A DNA stretch of 14,632 nucleotides, taken from assembly GCA_030544165.1 (NCBI GenBank), contig JAUNRP010000021.1, forward strand, positions 1 to 14,632, read 5' to 3'. The stretch's first letter is position 1; every line of letters begins with the position of its first letter. The DNA is from a bacterium (GTDB lineage Bacteria > Actinomycetota > Actinomycetes > Actinomycetales > Actinomycetaceae). Below, one piece after another: positions 8,252-14,632 of this stretch. The position numbers were made by a program, and so were the translations under genes. The notes under the pieces are model-generated. The model saw only the letters and a list, made by a program, of their open reading frames with translations, had not been told where the DNA came from and searched no databases.

Positions 8252-8770
8252 CTAGCCGTTGACCTGCACCTCCACGTAGGCCTCCTCCCACGCATCCCTG
8301 TAGGACTCCCAGGAGATCTCGCCCGCGATCAGGTCCTCCTCCGCGGTTTCGAGGCGCTGGATGATGGACTCTGCGTACGCGTAGCGCTGCGCATTGGATC
8401 TCTTGGGGAAGGCCGGAGAGAGCTGGGCGAAGAGGCCCACGATCCGGGCGCGCACCCTCGCCGTGGTGAGCGCGAGCGTGGCTCCCACATAGATGGCGCC
8501 GCCCACCGGCACGAGGACGGCGACCAGCAGGGGGAGGCCCATCCCCTGCCGCAGGACCAGGCTGAGGACTACGGCGAGGACGGTGCCGAGGGCAGGCCAG
8601 GCGAACGTGAGCCTCGTGAGGCGCCGCTCGGTGGAGGTGATCCCGGGGGGAAAGATCCGCAGCCGGATCGAGTGGGTCCCGAACCGGTTCATGGTCTGGC
8701 TCGCCACGCCCCAGTGGTGGCGTCCATCGAGGAGCCGGCTCGAGAGGCTGCGGGACGCCGCCATCTCCAC
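8252..8770 (-). CDS. Two-helix membrane protein of unknown function, coupled to mrpG
   Basis: I cannot assign this 172-residue protein to a family with confidence. Residues 1-53 are basic (RHHWGVASQTMNRFGTHSIR, then LRIFPPG). Two hydrophobic helices span about 54-73 and 79-101. The last 70 residues are soluble and mixed-charge, with LFAQLSPAFPKRSNAQRYAY, then ESIIQRLETAEEDLIAGEIS and an acidic, aromatic end, likely helical and cytoplasmic. The GTG start (complement of 8768-8770) shares one base with the mrpG stop in TAGTG and follows AGAGG at 7 bases, so it is probably translated from the mrp transcript; ATG 8764 is an alternative. Position suggests an accessory or assembly role for the antiporter, but this is inference only. 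It is not one of the known seven Mrp subunits. Confidence 0.75.
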   Translation of the reverse strand: MEMAASRSLSSRLLDGRHHWGVASQTMNRFGTHSIRLRIFPPGITSTERRLTRLTFAWPALGTVLAVVLSLVLRQGMGLPLLVAVLVPVGGAIYVGATLALTTARVRARIVGLFAQLSPAFPKRSNAQRYAYAESIIQRLETAEEDLIAGEISWESYRDAWEEAYVEVQVNG

Positions 8771-9159
8771 TATCCGCCTCTCTCGTCCGGCGCATCACGC
8801 GCCTCACCGGCGCCCGCAACACCCTCACCCCTGATCTCCTCCGACTCGAGCACGCCCACGTCCGTGTCCGCGGTGAAGCGGTGGCGTGAGGAGACCGCCG
8901 CCCGGGCGATCACGATCGCCGCCACGGCCGAGGTCATGAGCTGGAGCACCACGGCGAGGCCCGCCTTCGCGAGGTTGCCGAGGTCCGGCACCTGGAAGAC
9001 CGCGCCGATCGTCACCAGCGCCACCCCGAGCCCGGCCGCCGTGGCCACCGCCGAGATCCGGCTGTAGGGGTCGCGGAAGCGGTGGAGGCCCACACCCGCG
9101 AAGACGAAGATGAGCGCGCCGAGCACCGCCATCCACTGCCCGATCGTCTCGAGGATCAT
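8770..9159 (-). CDS. mrpG: Mrp/Mnh cation:proton antiporter subunit G
   Basis: This 129-residue membrane protein has three helices: about 5-24 (QWMAVLGALIFVFAGVGL), 35-55 and 63-88. The family signature HRFRDPYSRISAVATAAGLG (25-45) and the final LQLMTSAVAAIVIARAA helix are clear. MrpG is a small structural subunit of the Na+(K+)/H+ antiporter. A hydrophilic acidic tail (about 95-129, FTADTDVGVLESEEIRGEG) extends past the last helix. The ATG overlaps the mrpF stop by 4 bases (ATGA). The frame is open further upstream, but that part lies within mrpF and lacks membrane character. Its own stop overlaps the start of the next gene. Confidence 0.93.
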   Translation of the reverse strand: MILETIGQWMAVLGALIFVFAGVGLHRFRDPYSRISAVATAAGLGVALVTIGAVFQVPDLGNLAKAGLAVVLQLMTSAVAAIVIARAAVSSRHRFTADTDVGVLESEEIRGEGVAGAGEARDAPDERGG

Positions 9160-9413
9160 CTCCGCCCCCCTGTCAGCGCGCGGGCCAGGGAGACGGCCGC
9201 CAGGAAGGCCACAGCGGTGGCAGCCACAACGAGGTCGAACGTTCCCACGCGGCCCAGCCGCACGCCCACGAGCGCGATCAGCGCCACCAGGCTGAAGGTG
9301 AGGAGGTCCGCGGCGATCGCCCGATCGGCGGGCGTGGGCCCGCGGGAGATCTGGACGGCGGAGGCGATCAGGGAGATCACGCATCCCACGATCGCGATGT
9401 CGAGGACCATCAT
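9156..9413 (-). CDS. mrpF: Mrp/Mnh cation:proton antiporter subunit F
   Basis: This 85-residue, three-helix protein has the family pattern: helix 1 (about 3-20, VLDIAIVGCVISLIASA), the conserved RGPTPADRAIAADLLT loop (24-39), helix 2 (39-52) and helix 3 (58-78). The Asp residue in PADR is well conserved in MrpF. It acts in the membrane arm of the Mrp complex. Two Met codons occur in tandem at the start; the first overlaps the mrpE stop as ATGA, which selects it. Length is normal. Confidence 0.94.
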   Translation of the reverse strand: MMVLDIAIVGCVISLIASAVQISRGPTPADRAIAADLLTFSLVALIALVGVRLGRVGTFDLVVAATAVAFLAAVSLARALTGGRR

Positions 9414-9772
9414 GCGGCCCCTCCGATCCGGACCGACTCCATCATCCGCCGGTCCATGTCAGCAAGGTCGGTGATCGCCCCCTCGGCATCCCGGTGGTAG
9501 AGGGAGTGCACGAGGATCGAGCGCCCACCGCCGTCATTCTCCGCGGCCCCGATGGTGAGGGTTCCGGGCGTGAGCGTGATGAGGATGGAGATCCAGGCAA
9601 CGTGCGAGTCGCTGGCATCGCCGAGCGGCATCCGGACCACGCGCGGGGTGGCGCCCACTCCGGGCGTGACCACGTCTGCGAGCACCGCTCCGGTGGAGCG
9701 CACGATCTGCCACGCGAACCAGAGCGCGAACGCCACGAACCGGAGGGGCAGGGTCAGCAGGGAGAGGATCAT
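9410..9772 (-). CDS. mrpE: Mrp/Mnh cation:proton antiporter subunit E, short form
   Basis: This 120-residue protein starts at the ATG that overlaps the mrpD stop by 4 bases. It keeps the conserved core of MrpE: the amphipathic or membrane segment about 3-34 (LRFVAFALWFAWQIVRSTGA) and ISILITLTPGTLTIGAAEND (61-80), followed by the soluble C-terminal part with ILVHSLYHRD (86-95). MrpE of Bacillus is about 158 residues and has two further helices in front of this core; they are missing here. The same frame stays open upstream only as an overlap of mrpD and shows no membrane helices, so this is not a misplaced start. MrpE is needed for activity in Bacillus. Confidence 0.9.
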   Translation of the reverse strand: MILSLLTLPLRFVAFALWFAWQIVRSTGAVLADVVTPGVGATPRVVRMPLGDASDSHVAWISILITLTPGTLTIGAAENDGGGRSILVHSLYHRDAEGAITDLADMDRRMMESVRIGGAA

Positions 9773-11355
9773 GGCAGCAGCGCCTCCACGTAGGCGGTGG
9801 TGTCCAGCAGCCCGGCGGCGGCGGTCTCGGCGATCGCGAGCAGCCCCTCCGCCCCCAGACCCAGCGCCAGGGTGACGCACGCGAGGGCCGCACCGGGCAG
9901 GGCCAGTCGCAGCGGCGTCCGCTCGTACGTGATCTCCTTCTCGGCGACGGCGGTCCCCACCCCCCGTTCGGAACTCGCCCCGGACTGTGGTGCGCCGACG
10001 ACGGCGGGTGGGGGTCCGTCGTCGACGGAGAGGGGGAGCGTGGGCTGGGTGCGCGTCACGGTGGGGGAGAAGACCACGTTGAAGATCTTCAGCATGGACA
10101 GCAGCGTGATGAGGCTGACCACCAGTGCGATCACCACCGCGTAGACCTCCCCCTTCTCCACGCTGGCGACGATGAGCGTGAGTTTGGCGAAGAAGCCGGA
10201 GAAGGGAGGCAGTCCGGCCAGTGAGAGAGCGGCGATCGCGAAGGCGGCCGCGAGGAGCGGTTCGGCGCCGATGCGGCCGCGGAGGTCCTCGAGGCGGTCG
10301 GTGCCGGCGCGCGTCTCGATCGCCCCGGCGGAGAGGAAGAGCGAGGCCTTCACGATCATGTGGTGGAGCAGGTAGAAGATGCCCGCCGTGAGTCCGGCCT
10401 GGGTGAAGAGTGCCACCCCGAGGAGGATGTAGCCGATCTGGGAGACCATGTGGAAGGCGAGGATGGAGCGCATGCGGCCCTCGCCCACCGCCCCGAGGAC
10501 TCCCACGAGCATGGTGGCGCTGAAGAGTGCGACGCCGATCCAGAGGTACTGCTCCGCGCCGGCGAACAGCACGGCATAGAGCCGGTAGACGCCGTAGATG
10601 GCCACCTTGGTGTGCAGGCCCGAGAAGAGGGCGGTGATGGCCGGCGAGGTGCTGGGGTAGGTGAGGGCGAGCCACCCGTGGACGGGAACAACGGCGGCCT
10701 TCATGCACAGGGCGGCGATGCAGGTGGCCGCCGCGGCGGCCGTGGTGGAGTTCTGTCCGGCGGCGCCCGCCAGCTCCGCCATGTTCACGGTGCCCGCCGT
10801 GCCGTAGACGAGCCCCACCCCGGCCAGGAAGAGGGTGGAGACGAACAGGTTGAACGTGACGTACATGCGTGAGCCGATGACCGCGCGCAGCGTGCCCTCT
10901 CCGGGCCTCGAGATGATGAGGAGGCCATAGGAGGGCAGGAGCATGACCTCGATGAACACGAAGAGGTTGAAGAGGTCGGCGGTGAAGAGGGCGCCGTTGA
11001 CCCCGGCGAGGAGCACGAGGATGAGGGGTGCGAAGAGCCGGTTCCTCCCGGTGCCCGCGGTGATCGCGAAGGAGACGCAGACCAGCACGAGGAGGCCCGC
11101 CACCACCATCATCGGGGCGGAGAATCCGTCCACCACGAACGGGATCGAGACGCCGGGGATCCAGCCGCCCACCTGGTGGGCGTGGACCGTGCCGTCGAAT
11201 GACTCCGCCGTGAGGAGTGCGGCCGCCCCGAGGTTGAGCACCAGGGTGGCCAGCAGGATCACCGTGGAGAGGGAGCGCCGCGTGGCGAGCATCGCCGTGA
11301 GGCCGGCCGCGAGGAGCGGGATGCCCACGGTCAGGGGCAGCAGCGAGCCGATCAT
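9769..11355 (-). CDS. mrpD: Mrp/Mnh cation:proton antiporter subunit D (NuoN/L-like)
   Basis: This 528-residue polytopic protein (about 14 helices) is related to the proton-pumping subunits of complex I. Residues expected for the ion path are visible: Glu136 in LFVFIEVMLLPSYG, Lys219 in LCMKAAVVPVHGW, Lys250 in FSGLHTKVAIYGVYR, and His331/His332 with Lys336 in LLHHMIVKASLFL. The Proton_antipo_M region spans about 130-400, ending with LAGLPPFSGFFAKL. A hydrophilic loop near 430-470 (TRTQPTLPLSVDDGPPP) is variable. In Mrp complexes MrpD probably carries the proton channel and MrpA the cation/proton site. Adjacent subunit genes C and E overlap it by 4 bases each, which separates it from complex I operons. 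Confidence 0.95.
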   Translation of the reverse strand: MIGSLLPLTVGIPLLAAGLTAMLATRRSLSTVILLATLVLNLGAAALLTAESFDGTVHAHQVGGWIPGVSIPFVVDGFSAPMMVVAGLLVLVCVSFAITAGTGRNRLFAPLILVLLAGVNGALFTADLFNLFVFIEVMLLPSYGLLIISRPGEGTLRAVIGSRMYVTFNLFVSTLFLAGVGLVYGTAGTVNMAELAGAAGQNSTTAAAAATCIAALCMKAAVVPVHGWLALTYPSTSPAITALFSGLHTKVAIYGVYRLYAVLFAGAEQYLWIGVALFSATMLVGVLGAVGEGRMRSILAFHMVSQIGYILLGVALFTQAGLTAGIFYLLHHMIVKASLFLSAGAIETRAGTDRLEDLRGRIGAEPLLAAAFAIAALSLAGLPPFSGFFAKLTLIVASVEKGEVYAVVIALVVSLITLLSMLKIFNVVFSPTVTRTQPTLPLSVDDGPPPAVVGAPQSGASSERGVGTAVAEKEITYERTPLRLALPGAALACVTLALGLGAEGLLAIAETAAAGLLDTTAYVEALLP

Positions 11356-11672
11356 GGCGCCACCTCCTCGAGTTCCGCATCCTCATCCGGGGAGCCGGTC
11401 ACGGCCAGGATGAGCAGGTAGATGGTGATGGCGAAGGCGATCACGATCGCCGTGAGGACGAACGCCTGGGGGAGGGGGTCTGCCGTGGTGGTGAGGTCCG
11501 GTGCGGATCCGAGGGGTTCGCCGCGGCGGTCGTTGCCCCCCGCGCTGAACAACAGGAGGTTGACCGCGTGCGAGAGCAGGACGAATCCGAGGATCACGCG
11601 GAAGCGGTCGCGCTGCAGCATGAGGTAGACCGCTCCCGCGGTCAGGATTCCGATGGCGAGGGCGAGGATCAT
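11352..11672 (-). CDS. mrpC: Mrp/Mnh cation:proton antiporter subunit C (NuoK-like)
   Basis: This 106-residue, three-helix protein is related to NuoK. Seen: helix 1 (about 2-19), ILGFVLLSHAVNLLLFSAGG in helix 2 (27-46), and the family-typical DPLPQAFVLTAIVIAFAITI in helix 3 (66-85). The hydrophilic loop between helices 2 and 3 and an acidic C-terminal tail (PDEDAELEEVAP) are both visible. It overlaps mrpA and mrpD by ATGA at both ends. Length is typical. Confidence 0.95.
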   Translation of the reverse strand: MILALAIGILTAGAVYLMLQRDRFRVILGFVLLSHAVNLLLFSAGGNDRRGEPLGSAPDLTTTADPLPQAFVLTAIVIAFAITIYLLILAVTGSPDEDAELEEVAP

Positions 11673-14464
11673 GGCGCTGCCACCTCCTCGTCAGTGCGTG
11701 TGTGGGGGGTCTCGGTGGCGGGTGGTGCCGTGCCGGGCTGTTCGGGAGGGGCGAGGCCCAGCCGGTTGATGGTGGCCAGCACCACCCCGAGTACCGCGAA
11801 GTAGACGCCGAGATCGAAGATCAGGGCGGTGGTCAGGTGGTAACCGAGGATGTCCAGGTGGAGGGGGCGCAGGAACGAACCGTCCGCGAACCCGAGCAGG
11901 CCGGTGACCACCGCGGTGGCGATCCCGGCGCCGGCCAGCACCAGGTAGGGCTTCTGGAGGCCCTCCACGCGGTCCGTGGGCGCCGAGAGGTAGTAGAGCG
12001 CGATGGCGCCCGCGCCCACCAGTGCCGCGATGAAACCTCCGCCCGGAGCGTTGTGGCCGCGCATGAAGATGTAGGCGGAGCCGATCACCATCACGGGCAG
12101 GAGGAGGCGACCGAGCACCCGGAGGAAGACCGCGTTCGCGTGCGGATCGGCGATCAATGGGACCGCCGGCTGCGGAATCGTGCGGTTCACCGTGCGGCGC
12201 GCGTCCAGGAGGACAGTGAGCGAGACCGCGCAGATCGCGAGCACCACGAGCTCCCCGAGCGTATCGAGCGCACGGAAGTCCACGAGGATCGTGTTCACCA
12301 CGTTCGTTCCGCCGGTCAGCTCCTCCGCGTTGCGCAGGAAGTACTCGGCCACCGGAGAGAAGTCCCGGGAGCCCGTGAACACGAGCGCCGCGAGGGTGGT
12401 GGTGGCACCGGCGGCGAGGGCGGCGATGGCCGCGGTGGCGCGGCGCCTCCGGGTGATGGCCGGGAACCTGACGGGCATGTTGCGCAGCACGAGCACCATC
12501 ACCACCACGGTGAGGATCTCCACGAGCAACTGGGTGAGCGCCACGTCCGAGGCTCCCAGCACGAAGAACCACAGCACCACGGAGAAGCCCACCACGCCCA
12601 CGGAGATGACCGAGGTCAGGCGCCTCTTCGAACGGATGACCGCGATGATCCCGGCCGCCATGGAGAGCACGAGGAGCCCATCCAGGAGGTGGATGGCGCC
12701 GAGGTGGACCGGCCACCCGTTCCACAGCCGCGGCAGGGCGATCACGGCGAGGCCGATTAGTCCCACCGGGACGGCGAGGTTCCCGGCGGGGGAATCGGTG
12801 CGGGTCAGCGTGCCCACCCGGTTGCCGGAGGAGATGGTCCAGTCCAGGACCGCCTGCACCATGTCCGTGCCCGTCCGGCGTTTGCGGGATTCGGCGGAGG
12901 GGGTGGTGCCCACGGCACGCGCCGTGATCCACGCGAGCCCCGTGCCGAGCGCGAGCGCCGCGGCGGAGAGCATGAGGGGAACGTTGACGCCGTGCCACAG
13001 GTAGAGGTGGGCGATCTCGGTCACCGGGTGGTTGGCAGCCGCCGCGGCAGCGGGCCGCACGATCCCGTCCAGGAGGAAGACCACCGGGCCGAGGACGAGG
13101 CCGGCCGCGGCCGTGACCCAGACCGCCCCGGACATGGCCGCCGATTCGCGCCAGGGTGAGGTCCGCCGTCGGGGGCCGGGGAGGACCAGGAAGAGGACCC
13201 GGGCGCAGTAGGCCACGGTGAGGACGGCGCTGCCTGCGGCGAGCAGGCCGAGGGTGAGGGCGAGCGGGTTGCCGGCCGGGTGATCGAGGAAGGCCTCGAA
13301 GATGAGTTCCTTGCTGACGAATCCCATCAGGGGGATCATGCCCGCCATGCTGAGGAGGGCGAGCGTGATGGCGGCCGCGTCCCCCCTCATGCCGCGCCAC
13401 AGCCCGCGGAGTTCGCGCACGTCCCTCGAGCCGGCGCGCCGCTCGATCAGACCCACGCCCATGAACGCGGAGGACTTGAAGAGGCCGTGGGCGAGGATGT
13501 GGGCGGAGGCGGCCAGCATGGCCACCGCCGATCCGATCCCGATGGTGGCCACGAGGAGGCCGAGCTGGCTCACCGTGGAGTAGGCCATCACCTGCTTGAT
13601 GTCCGTGGCACGCAGGGCGAGGACGGCCCCGAGTACGGACGTGATGAGTCCGGTGGAGATGAGGAGCGGGGCCCAGATGCCGGAGTGGGCGGCGGCGGGG
13701 GAGAAGAGCATGAGGAGGAAGATTCCCGCCTTCACCATGGCCGCGGCATGCAGGTAGGCACTCACCGGGGCGGGGGCCACCATGGCATCGGGGAGCCAGG
13801 AGTGGAACGGGAACTGCGCGGACTTGGTCATCGCGGCGAGGGCCACGAGCACGGCGGCCGTGCCGGCGAAGACCGGATCGGCGGACCACGCCGGGTCCTG
13901 CAGCGCCGCCGTGAGGTGGGTGGTGCCGGTCCGCGCCACCACGAGTGCCACGGCCGCGAGCAGGGCGAGACCCCCGGCCACGGTCACCATGAGGGTCCGC
14001 GTGGCCGGGCCCACCGCGTTCGGGCCCGAGCGGAGGATGAGCAGGTAGGAGCACAGGGTGGTGATCTCCCACGCCACGAACAGGACGATCAGGTCATCGG
14101 CCACCACGAGCGTGAGCATCGCCGCGGCGAACGCCGTCATCAGCGCGTAGAAGCCGGGGGAGCGCGCGGCCCGGAGGTAGGAGGAGGAGTAGACCAGCAC
14201 GATCGCGCCGATCACGAGGATCAGGACGCTGAAGAGGAATCCGAGGCCGTCGAGTCGGAGGCGGAGGGCCACATCGAACGAGGGGATCCACGGCACCACC
14301 ACGGATTCGGTGCCCGATGCGCGCGCGGCGGTGATCGCGCCGAACGCGGCGAGGAGGACGGCACCGAGGGGCCACCCTGCGAAGCGGCCGAAGAGCCGGA
14401 CGGCGAGGGGGGTGAGTGCCACCCCCGCCCATGCGAGGAGGACTGCGAGGAGCAGGAGGTTCAC
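11669..14464 (-). CDS. mrpA: Mrp/Mnh cation:proton antiporter subunit A fused to subunit B
   Basis: This 931-residue protein carries MrpA and MrpB in one chain. The NuoL-like antiporter part (about 60-420) shows Glu133 in VAWEITTLCSYL, Lys214 in AAMTKSAQFPFHSWLPD, Lys245 in AAMVKAGIFL, His322/His326 and Lys330 in AHILAHGLFKSSAF, and Lys385 in GFVSKELIF. The MrpA C-terminal domain (about 590-755) shows ASDVALTQLLVEILTVVVMV with Asp640 and LDTLGELVVLAIC with Asp734 and Glu738. The MrpB part (about 779-905) shows FMRGHNAPGGGFIAALVGAG and LIFDLGVYFAVLGV, followed by a Pro/Thr-rich tail. Separate mrpB genes are usual in Bacillus; the fusion is known in other bacteria. The start is a GTG (complement of 14462-14464) with only a G-rich, A-poor ribosome-binding site, overlapping a leader ORF as GTGA. 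It is the first large gene of the operon. Confidence 0.94.
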   Translation of the reverse strand: MNLLLLAVLLAWAGVALTPLAVRLFGRFAGWPLGAVLLAAFGAITAARASGTESVVVPWIPSFDVALRLRLDGLGFLFSVLILVIGAIVLVYSSSYLRAARSPGFYALMTAFAAAMLTLVVADDLIVLFVAWEITTLCSYLLILRSGPNAVGPATRTLMVTVAGGLALLAAVALVVARTGTTHLTAALQDPAWSADPVFAGTAAVLVALAAMTKSAQFPFHSWLPDAMVAPAPVSAYLHAAAMVKAGIFLLMLFSPAAAHSGIWAPLLISTGLITSVLGAVLALRATDIKQVMAYSTVSQLGLLVATIGIGSAVAMLAASAHILAHGLFKSSAFMGVGLIERRAGSRDVRELRGLWRGMRGDAAAITLALLSMAGMIPLMGFVSKELIFEAFLDHPAGNPLALTLGLLAAGSAVLTVAYCARVLFLVLPGPRRRTSPWRESAAMSGAVWVTAAAGLVLGPVVFLLDGIVRPAAAAAANHPVTEIAHLYLWHGVNVPLMLSAAALALGTGLAWITARAVGTTPSAESRKRRTGTDMVQAVLDWTISSGNRVGTLTRTDSPAGNLAVPVGLIGLAVIALPRLWNGWPVHLGAIHLLDGLLVLSMAAGIIAVIRSKRRLTSVISVGVVGFSVVLWFFVLGASDVALTQLLVEILTVVVMVLVLRNMPVRFPAITRRRRATAAIAALAAGATTTLAALVFTGSRDFSPVAEYFLRNAEELTGGTNVVNTILVDFRALDTLGELVVLAICAVSLTVLLDARRTVNRTIPQPAVPLIADPHANAVFLRVLGRLLLPVMVIGSAYIFMRGHNAPGGGFIAALVGAGAIALYYLSAPTDRVEGLQKPYLVLAGAGIATAVVTGLLGFADGSFLRPLHLDILGYHLTTALIFDLGVYFAVLGVVLATINRLGLAPPEQPGTAPPATETPHTRTDEEVAAP

Positions 14465-14535
14465 GCAGAACCCCCGCCCCAGGGCCGGTGGTCACCGGGC
14501 GTGCTGAGAGCGGGGGGTGAGTGGCTGTGCGTCAT
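14461..14535 (-). CDS. 24-codon leader ORF coupled to mrpA
   Basis: An ATG (complement of 14533-14535) is preceded by AGGAG (complement of 14544-14548) with an ideal 8-base gap. The ORF encodes 24 residues beginning MTHSHSPPALSTPGDH and ending RPWGGGSA. Its TGA overlaps the mrpA GTG as GTGA. It is the best ribosome-binding site in the upstream region, while mrpA itself has a poor one, so ribosomes may reach mrpA by finishing this peptide. It contains His at 3, 5 and 16 and several Pro. It has no membrane helix or recognisable domain. It could be a leader peptide used for coupling or attenuation, or a chance ORF. Confidence 0.5.
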   Translation of the reverse strand: MTHSHSPPALSTPGDHRPWGGGSA

Positions 14536-14551
14536 TGGGCAGACTCCTGGT

Positions 14552-14577
14552 GGGAAACTTTGCCGACCAGACTTCCC
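14552..14577 (-). other. Possible 5'-leader hairpin upstream of the mrp operon
   Basis: GGGAA (complement of 14573-14577) and TTCCC (complement of 14552-14556) can pair around a 16-base loop, ending just before the AGGAG of the leader ORF. The stem is only 5 base pairs with a large loop, so support is weak. Confidence 0.2.
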
Positions 14578-14592
14578 GGCGCACCGCCTCCC

Positions 14593-14598
14593 ACGATA
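14593..14598 (-). promoter_or_regulatory. Candidate -10 element TATCGT of the mrp operon
   Basis: TATCGT within TTGTTATCGT on the minus strand matches TANNNT and lies about 58 bases before the leader ORF start, in the most A/T-rich part of the region upstream of mrp. No -35 at the right distance is evident. The real promoter could also lie beyond the right edge of the window. Confidence 0.25.
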
Positions 14599-14632
14599 AC
14601 AAGTCACGTGTGGGGCGCGCCACTCTCACGGG

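Noticed and set aside
8161..8295. N-terminal extension of the Csp-like protein
   Set aside because: It would overlap the neighbouring gene, lacks family similarity, and the ATG at 8160 has a good ribosome-binding site.
9773..11386. Upstream continuation of the mrpE frame through mrpD
   Set aside because: It is Arg/His/Pro-rich and overlaps mrpD entirely; the ATGA overlap places the true mrpE start at 9772.
11691..14072. Long minus-strand open frame overlapping mrpA in another frame
   Set aside because: Arg/Pro/His/Gly-rich translation without membrane helices; typical frame shadow of high-GC DNA.
8770..14464. Complex I (nuo) fragment
   Set aside because: NuoL/N/K-like proteins are present, but MrpE, MrpF, MrpG and the MrpB domain identify an Mrp antiporter.
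13280..14599. Long plus-strand open frame (439 codons) opposite mrpA
   Set aside because: It is low-complexity Gly/Glu/His/Arg sequence antisense to a strongly conserved membrane protein. No supported start or family.

Overview
The window looks like chromosomal DNA of a high-GC Actinomycetota (genus not determinable here). The base composition is strongly GC-rich, there are GTG starts, and several short 5' leaders carry only a -10-like TANNNT element. The gene content also fits that phylum: a fused MrpA/MrpB antiporter, a GH13 trehalose synthase and AbiE and VapBC modules. Every gene except treS is on the minus strand.

Layout. Positions 1-2000 are an accessory zone. It holds an AbiE-type toxin-antitoxin pair (the toxin is cut by the window edge, with only its first 10 complete codons present), a 77-residue two-helix membrane protein, a 352-bp gap containing a 117-bp imperfect palindrome, and a VapBC pair. 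The VapC has two altered catalytic acids, and vapB appears to have a leaderless promoter. Positions 2052-4793 encode a type II cation P-type ATPase. Positions 4928-5797 encode a membrane-anchored alpha/beta hydrolase, divergent from treS (5891-7759, plus strand). treS converges on a Cys-rich copper-storage-like protein (7756-8160), and the two stop codons share one CTAG. Positions 8252-14464 are a tightly packed Mrp (Mnh) cation/proton antiporter operon running mrpAB-C-D-E-F-G. All five junctions are 4-base ATGA overlaps, and a sixth, unrecognised two-helix membrane gene is attached to mrpG by a TAGTG stop/start overlap. A 24-codon ORF with a good ribosome-binding site lies directly upstream of mrpA and overlaps its GTG start by 4 bases.

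How the parts fit together (inference). The larger genes deal with ion and osmotic homeostasis: a multi-subunit Na+(or K+)/H+ antiporter, a cation ATPase, trehalose synthesis from maltose, and a metal-buffering protein. The left end is a small toxin-antitoxin island. I found no CRISPR array, rRNA, tRNA, intact transposase or complete new defence system. The strongest candidates for something undescribed are the coupled leader ORF of the mrp operon, the extra membrane gene at that operon's end, the VapC with a non-canonical active site, and the 117-bp palindrome.
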